Shown here piece by piece: positions 13,453 through 16,421 of a stretch of 16,421 nucleotides of DNA (the stretch's first letter is position 1; each line of letters opens with the position of its first letter). The stretch is from CALMEC01 sp031372145. GTDB lineage: Bacteria > Actinomycetota > Thermoleophilia > Miltoncostaeales > Miltoncostaeaceae. The stretch spans positions 1 through 16,421 of the forward strand of contig JANMKR010000219.1 of assembly GCA_031372145.1 (NCBI GenBank). The letters are read 5' to 3'. A program made the position numbers and the translations under genes. The notes under the pieces are model-generated. The model did not search any database. It was not told where the DNA came from and saw only the letters and a program-made list of their open reading frames with translations.

Positions 13453-13458
13453 ATGCTA
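13453..13458 (-). promoter_or_regulatory. Leaderless -10 box of the mqnP-ccm operon (TAGCAT)
   Basis: On the minus strand TAGCAT is followed by 7 nt and the GTG start, the same hexamer and spacing as at pyrE. It lies in the 82-nt divergent gap shared with the phosphodiesterase gene. Confidence 0.5.
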
Positions 13459-13515
13459 CCGGCGGTTTGCCCCGACCGACGTGGTCATTCGGCCCGACCG
13501 GATGACTGAACGGCG

Positions 13516-13521
13516 TACACT
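13516..13521 (+). promoter_or_regulatory. Leaderless -10 box of the phosphodiesterase gene (TACACT)
   Basis: TACACT fits TANNNT and is followed by 6 nt and the GTG at 13528. No Shine-Dalgarno is present in between. Confidence 0.45.
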
Positions 13522-13527
13522 CATCTC

Positions 13528-14262
13528 GTGATCGCCCGACTGTGGAAAGTCGCGCACCGAGGGGCCTCGGCAGAGCTTCCCGAAAACACGCTGCCCGCAT
13601 TCAGCCGCGCGATCGAACTCGGTGCCGATGTGATCGAGGCCGACGTCCGGTTGACCAAGGACGGCGCGGCGGTGATCCTGCATGACGCGACGTTGGACCG
13701 CACAACCTCGGGTTCGGGACCGTTGCGCGCCATCAATGCGGCGAAGGCGCATGCTCTGGACGCCGGCGGCGGCGCGCACATCCCGACCCTGATCGAGGTC
13801 TTGGAGACTGCGCGGGGACACGCACGGGTCAACCTGGACATCAAGGAGATCGAGGCGGTGGGTCCCGCGGCGGCGGCGGTGACCTCGCTTGACATGGCGG
13901 GGTCCGTCTCGTTCATTTCGTTCCTTCCCGAAGTCTGGGAGGCCCTCGAAGACGTCAACCCGGGGTGCCCGGTCATCCAACTGGTGGATTCCGCCGCCGG
14001 CCTCGCCAGCATGGCGATGGGCGACGTCGGGACCCAGAGTCACATGGCAGGAGTCGGTGTGCCCGCCGCGATCGTCACCGAAGGCCTCGTCGAGCGGATG
14101 CATCGCCACGGCCAGGGCGTGTTCGCATGGACGGTGGATGACGATGCCGAGATGCGCCGCCTGATCGGCCTGGGTGTCAACGGCATCGTCACCAACCGCA
14201 TCGGCGCCCTCGTCGAAGTCGAGCGCCAGCTCCGCGCCGCCAGCGCGTCACCGACGACCTAA
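13528..14262 (+). CDS. Glycerophosphodiester phosphodiesterase
   Basis: This TIM-barrel enzyme hydrolyses glycerophosphodiesters to glycerol 3-phosphate and an alcohol. The 244-residue protein carries the expected residues: H10-R11 in VAHRGASAELPENT, E37 and D39 (VIEADVRLTKDG), H52-D53 (ILHDATLDRTTSG), a metal-site region NLDIKE, and the C-terminal VFAWTVDDDAEMRRLIGLGV followed by NGIVTNR. There is no signal peptide, so it is probably cytoplasmic (GlpQ/UgpQ-like). The start is GTG just after a TACACT box. It is divergent from mqnP and followed by the REP/RAYT region. Confidence 0.93.
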   Translation: MIARLWKVAHRGASAELPENTLPAFSRAIELGADVIEADVRLTKDGAAVILHDATLDRTTSGSGPLRAINAAKAHALDAGGGAHIPTLIEVLETARGHARVNLDIKEIEAVGPAAAAVTSLDMAGSVSFISFLPEVWEALEDVNPGCPVIQLVDSAAGLASMAMGDVGTQSHMAGVGVPAAIVTEGLVERMHRHGQGVFAWTVDDDAEMRRLIGLGVNGIVTNRIGALVEVERQLRAASASPTT

Positions 14263-14324
14263 CCCACCGACTCCCCCTCCCCGCACGCCGACTCCCGCCC
14301 AATCCTGGAGGGTTGTTGATCGCC

Positions 14325-14344
14325 GGTGCCCGGCACCTTTTGCA
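14325..14344 (+). repeat. REP-like palindrome upstream of the RAYT gene
   Basis: GGTGCC-C-GGCACC is followed by TTTTGCA. The same palindrome with an AATTGCA tail recurs downstream of the transposase gene, as expected for REP sequences of a RAYT. The rest of the 14263-14469 gap holds a C-rich stretch, a hairpin and the RAYT start region. Confidence 0.65.
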
Positions 14345-14406
14345 TCATTCGGGGAACGATTTTCTGCGCAACGAGCGAACATTTGCATCGAAGGAGACCT
14401 CAGAAG

Positions 14407-14427
14407 GGGGGCCGGAATCTGGCCCCC
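14407..14427 (+). other. GC-rich hairpin upstream of the RAYT gene
   Basis: GGGGGCC and GGCCCCC pair over 7 bp around the loop GGAATCT. No T-run follows. It might be a terminator for the phosphodiesterase gene, or a structure used by the RAYT. Confidence 0.4.
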
Positions 14428-14469
14428 AGCGCTTTGCCTTATTGAGGACTTCCAACAGAAAGGGCAGAG

Positions 14470-15255
14470 ATGGGACGGCGACCACGACCAGTCGGTGAGG
14501 AGATCACTTGCCACGTCGTCGCGTGCGGCAACTCGCAGCCGCAACCGTTCACAGACGACGACGACCGCGCCGAGTTTCTCGAGATTCTCGATCGCATCGC
14601 GATTGAGCAGCGCTGGACATGCCATGCCTACTGCGTGCTGGACACGCACGTCCACCTCTTGGTCACCGGGTCGTCCACGCGTCTCGCGAACGGCATGCGG
14701 GATCTTCTGGGACGATACGCCCGCCTGTTCAATCGTCGCCACCGCAGACGCGGTCACGTGTTTCGTGACCGGCATCGAACGTTCCAGGTACACACGAGAC
14801 GGCAGTTGCAGGCGTCTGCACACGGCATCTTCCGGGCGCCGATCGACGCCGGGATCGTCGATTCCGCCGTGTCATGGAGGTGGAGCAGCCTCCGGGCAAC
14901 CCTTGGGATTGAGGACCCTGGGTGCATCTTCGCGGACCATCTCTTGCAGACCTTCGCGCTCAACCAAACGTTTGCGAGGGACCGTCTGGAGCGGTACGTC
15001 GCATCGGCGCTCGCCGAGCCTGCGACCCCTGGCGTGGTCTGGGCATCCACGTTGAATGTGTCGCGACCGACGATCATCGGCCTCGCGTCGAAGAGCATCC
15101 AGGAGCTGCTGACGTCGCTGGGAGATCGTGATGGAATCCGCGCGTGTCTCGAGTATGGGTATCTGCGACGGGAGATCGCGAACGCCCTCGGAGTGAGCGA
15201 GGCGACGATCAGTCGGCGTCTCCGCCGCTCCGCCTACGACGACCTCAAGCGGTAG
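14470..15255 (+). CDS. REP-associated tyrosine transposase (RAYT, Y1/HUH) with C-terminal HTH
   Basis: This is a single-strand DNA transposase of the TnpA-REP type. The 261-residue protein starts MGRRPRPVGEEITCHVVACGN, the usual RAYT opening. It has the HUH motif H60-V-H62 (THVHLLV) and candidate catalytic Y83 in RYARLFNRRHRRRGHVFRDR. The WSSLRATLG segment (about 138-146), typical of the family, follows. A C-terminal extension of about 100 residues ends in a helix-turn-helix (REIANALGVSEATISRRLRR, 234-253), as in longer RAYTs with a DnaA-C-like DNA-binding part. The ATG follows AAAGGGCAGAG. The segment normally reading YIHRNPVEAG is degenerate here (GIFRAPIDAG). It appears intact and is flanked by REP-like palindromes. 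Confidence 0.88.
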   Translation: MGRRPRPVGEEITCHVVACGNSQPQPFTDDDDRAEFLEILDRIAIEQRWTCHAYCVLDTHVHLLVTGSSTRLANGMRDLLGRYARLFNRRHRRRGHVFRDRHRTFQVHTRRQLQASAHGIFRAPIDAGIVDSAVSWRWSSLRATLGIEDPGCIFADHLLQTFALNQTFARDRLERYVASALAEPATPGVVWASTLNVSRPTIIGLASKSIQELLTSLGDRDGIRACLEYGYLRREIANALGVSEATISRRLRRSAYDDLKR

Positions 15256-15265
15256 TCGGCCGATC

Positions 15266-15341
15266 GTGCAATTTCGGTGCCAGGCAAAACGATCGCCCTC
15301 GGTACCGTTGTCAAGACCTCGGTGCCGGGCACCAATTGCAC
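15266..15341. repeat. Inverted pair of REP-like palindromes downstream of the RAYT gene
   Basis: GTGCAATT-TC-GGTGCC-AGGCA (15266-15286) faces GGTGCCGGGCACC-AATTGCAC (15321-15341). The GTGCAATT tags are perfect inverted repeats at the outer ends and the palindromes lie inside, a BIME-like arrangement. The second palindrome is complete, the first degenerate in its right half. The 15256-15360 gap holds nothing else that I can identify. Confidence 0.65.
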
Positions 15342-15360
15342 GAAGCACCGCCGCGAAGGC

Positions 15361-16421
15361 TCATGGAGAACCTGGGGGGCGGGGCGTTCCCGGGGCGTGA
15401 GATGCGCTCCTGGAGATCTTCGGGAGCCCCAAGGTCAGGGCGATGCTGAGGCAGGCGAGGCCGGCTGAGATTGGCCAGAGGGCATCGAATCCCGCGACAT
15501 CGGCGATCCGGCCCAGCAGGGGTGACATCAGCGCGCTCCAGCCGAACAGCACCATCGACACGAGCCCCACGGCCTGCCCTGCCCGGGCCGGGCCGGTCAG
15601 CTCGCCGGCGATGAGGTACAGGATTCCGTTGGCCCCCATCGCGCCGAACGAGAACACGAACATCGCCGGCAGCTGCGCCGCAGGCCCAACCGGCCCCGCG
15701 GCCCAGTACAGCAGCGCTCCGACGAGCGTCACCATGCCGACGTCGCGGAGCGTGGCGCGCCTGCGCGTGCCGTCACCGTGATCGGCGAGACGTCCCCACA
15801 GCAGCCGCGCGACCATCGCCGACGCGCTCACGACGGCGAACAACGCAGCGCCGATCGGCGCTGAGGCGCCTTCGTCGCGAATCGCCGGCACCGAGAAGTT
15901 GAGCGCGGCGGCAAGGACCGTCACGTGCACCGCCGAGATCGCCACCACCCGCAACATCCCAGGGGTGCCGAACAACCCGGCAAGGTCGATCCGGCGGCGC
16001 GTCGACGCCTGGACGTGGAGCGCTCCGGACGGGCTCGCCAGACCGAATCCGGTCGCGAACACCGCAGCCAAGACCCCGCTTGCGATGAGCGCCAGCCGGA
16101 CCCCACCGATCGCCGCCAGCCCCGGCAGGAGACCGGCGGCGACCAGCCCGCCTGCCGAAACCGACATCTGACGGACACCCAGGGCCATGCCGCGGCGCTC
16201 GGCATCGAAACCGTGGAACACCGAAACCGTCCCCGCGACGGCGACGAACGCCGCGACGATGCCGAAGAGGAACAAGCCAACTCCCACCAACACCGGGTTG
16301 GGCGCGAGGCCCGCCGCGACGAGCGCGACACCCGACAGCAGCCCACCGACGATCAGCGGCCTGCGGGGGCCGATCCGATCGACAAGGGTTCCGGCCGGGA
16401 TCAGGATCACCGCATTCCCGA
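15361..16421 (-). CDS. Major facilitator superfamily transporter, 5' end outside window
   Basis: This is a secondary membrane transporter of unknown substrate. About 353 residues are visible. The frame continues beyond the window edge, because residues GNA precede the first possible GTG and the cytoplasmic loop 2-3 motif AGTLVDRIGPRRPL is already present; about the first two helices are therefore missing. A second related loop motif appears mid-protein as RLLWGRLADHGDGTRRR, marking the start of the C-terminal half. Roughly ten hydrophobic segments are visible and the C-terminal tail is Pro/Ser-rich. The stop is TGA at 15361-15363, close behind the REP-like repeats. No partner gene indicates the substrate. 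Confidence 0.88.
   Translation of the reverse strand, partial: GNAVILIPAGTLVDRIGPRRPLIVGGLLSGVALVAAGLAPNPVLVGVGLFLFGIVAAFVAVAGTVSVFHGFDAERRGMALGVRQMSVSAGGLVAAGLLPGLAAIGGVRLALIASGVLAAVFATGFGLASPSGALHVQASTRRRIDLAGLFGTPGMLRVVAISAVHVTVLAAALNFSVPAIRDEGASAPIGAALFAVVSASAMVARLLWGRLADHGDGTRRRATLRDVGMVTLVGALLYWAAGPVGPAAQLPAMFVFSFGAMGANGILYLIAGELTGPARAGQAVGLVSMVLFGWSALMSPLLGRIADVAGFDALWPISAGLACLSIALTLGLPKISRSASHAPGTPRPPGSP

Larger units (their letters stand above)
14325..15341 (+). mobile_element. RAYT gene with flanking REP-like palindromes
   Basis: A Y1-type transposase gene is bracketed by GGTGCCNGGCACC-type palindromes, each next to a TGCA-containing tag: one on the left and an inverted pair on the right. 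Exact ends and target-site marks cannot be fixed from one copy. RAYTs usually act on REPs elsewhere in the genome rather than forming a compact insertion sequence. Confidence 0.55.

Noticed and set aside
15361..16410. GTG at 16410 as the true start of the MFS transporter
   Set aside because: The frame stays open to the edge and the loop 2-3 motif appears within the first 15 residues, so the first helices must lie outside the window.

Overview
The window looks like a chromosomal segment of a high-GC actinobacterium. Supporting signs are strongly GC-biased codons, frequent GTG starts, genes that start 6-7 nt after a TANNNT -10 box with no Shine-Dalgarno (leaderless style), CcmABCD-type cytochrome c maturation, and a UbiA-family prenyltransferase resembling MqnP of the futalosine menaquinone route. 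A deep-branching group such as Thermoleophilia would fit, but this is inference. Most genes lie on the minus strand, gene density is high, and no stretch over 300 bases lacks a gene.

Layout in window order. (1) 1-2893, minus: a partial gene for a protein with four GKTGWEALDKWVGGG-type repeats and its own promoter with a palindrome in the spacer; rsgA; a UPF0173 metal-dependent hydrolase; pyrE; a small two-CXXC zinc-binding protein. (2) 3006-3499, plus: an Nfu/NifU N-terminal-domain protein overlapping a two-helix membrane protein. (3) 3514-7142, minus: a probable operon in transcription order of response regulator, sensor histidine kinase, LOG-family phosphoribohydrolase and mscL. Its first two junctions each hold a 160-200 bp long-hairpin element. 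(4) 7218-7290, plus: tRNA-Phe(GAA) with a recognisable promoter. (5) 7368-13445, minus: hemA-hemC-hemD and, upstream, mqnP-ccmA-ccmB-ccmC-ccmD. Together these cover tetrapyrrole synthesis, heme handling for c-type cytochromes and a quinone prenylation step. (6) 13528-14262, plus: a glycerophosphodiester phosphodiesterase. (7) 14325-15341: a REP-associated tyrosine transposase (RAYT) with REP-like palindromes on both sides. (8) 15361-16421, minus: an MFS transporter cut by the window end.

The least ordinary signals are these. Two related long-hairpin elements sit directly behind stop codons in one operon; their outer arms differ in sequence but each is self-complementary, while subterminal core motifs are shared, and one arm contains the kinase ribosome binding site. 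hemC and ccmA appear to start at CTG inside a CTGA overlap with the upstream stop. The repeat protein is unfamiliar. MscL carries a short DUF4177-like tail in place of the usual C-terminal helix.
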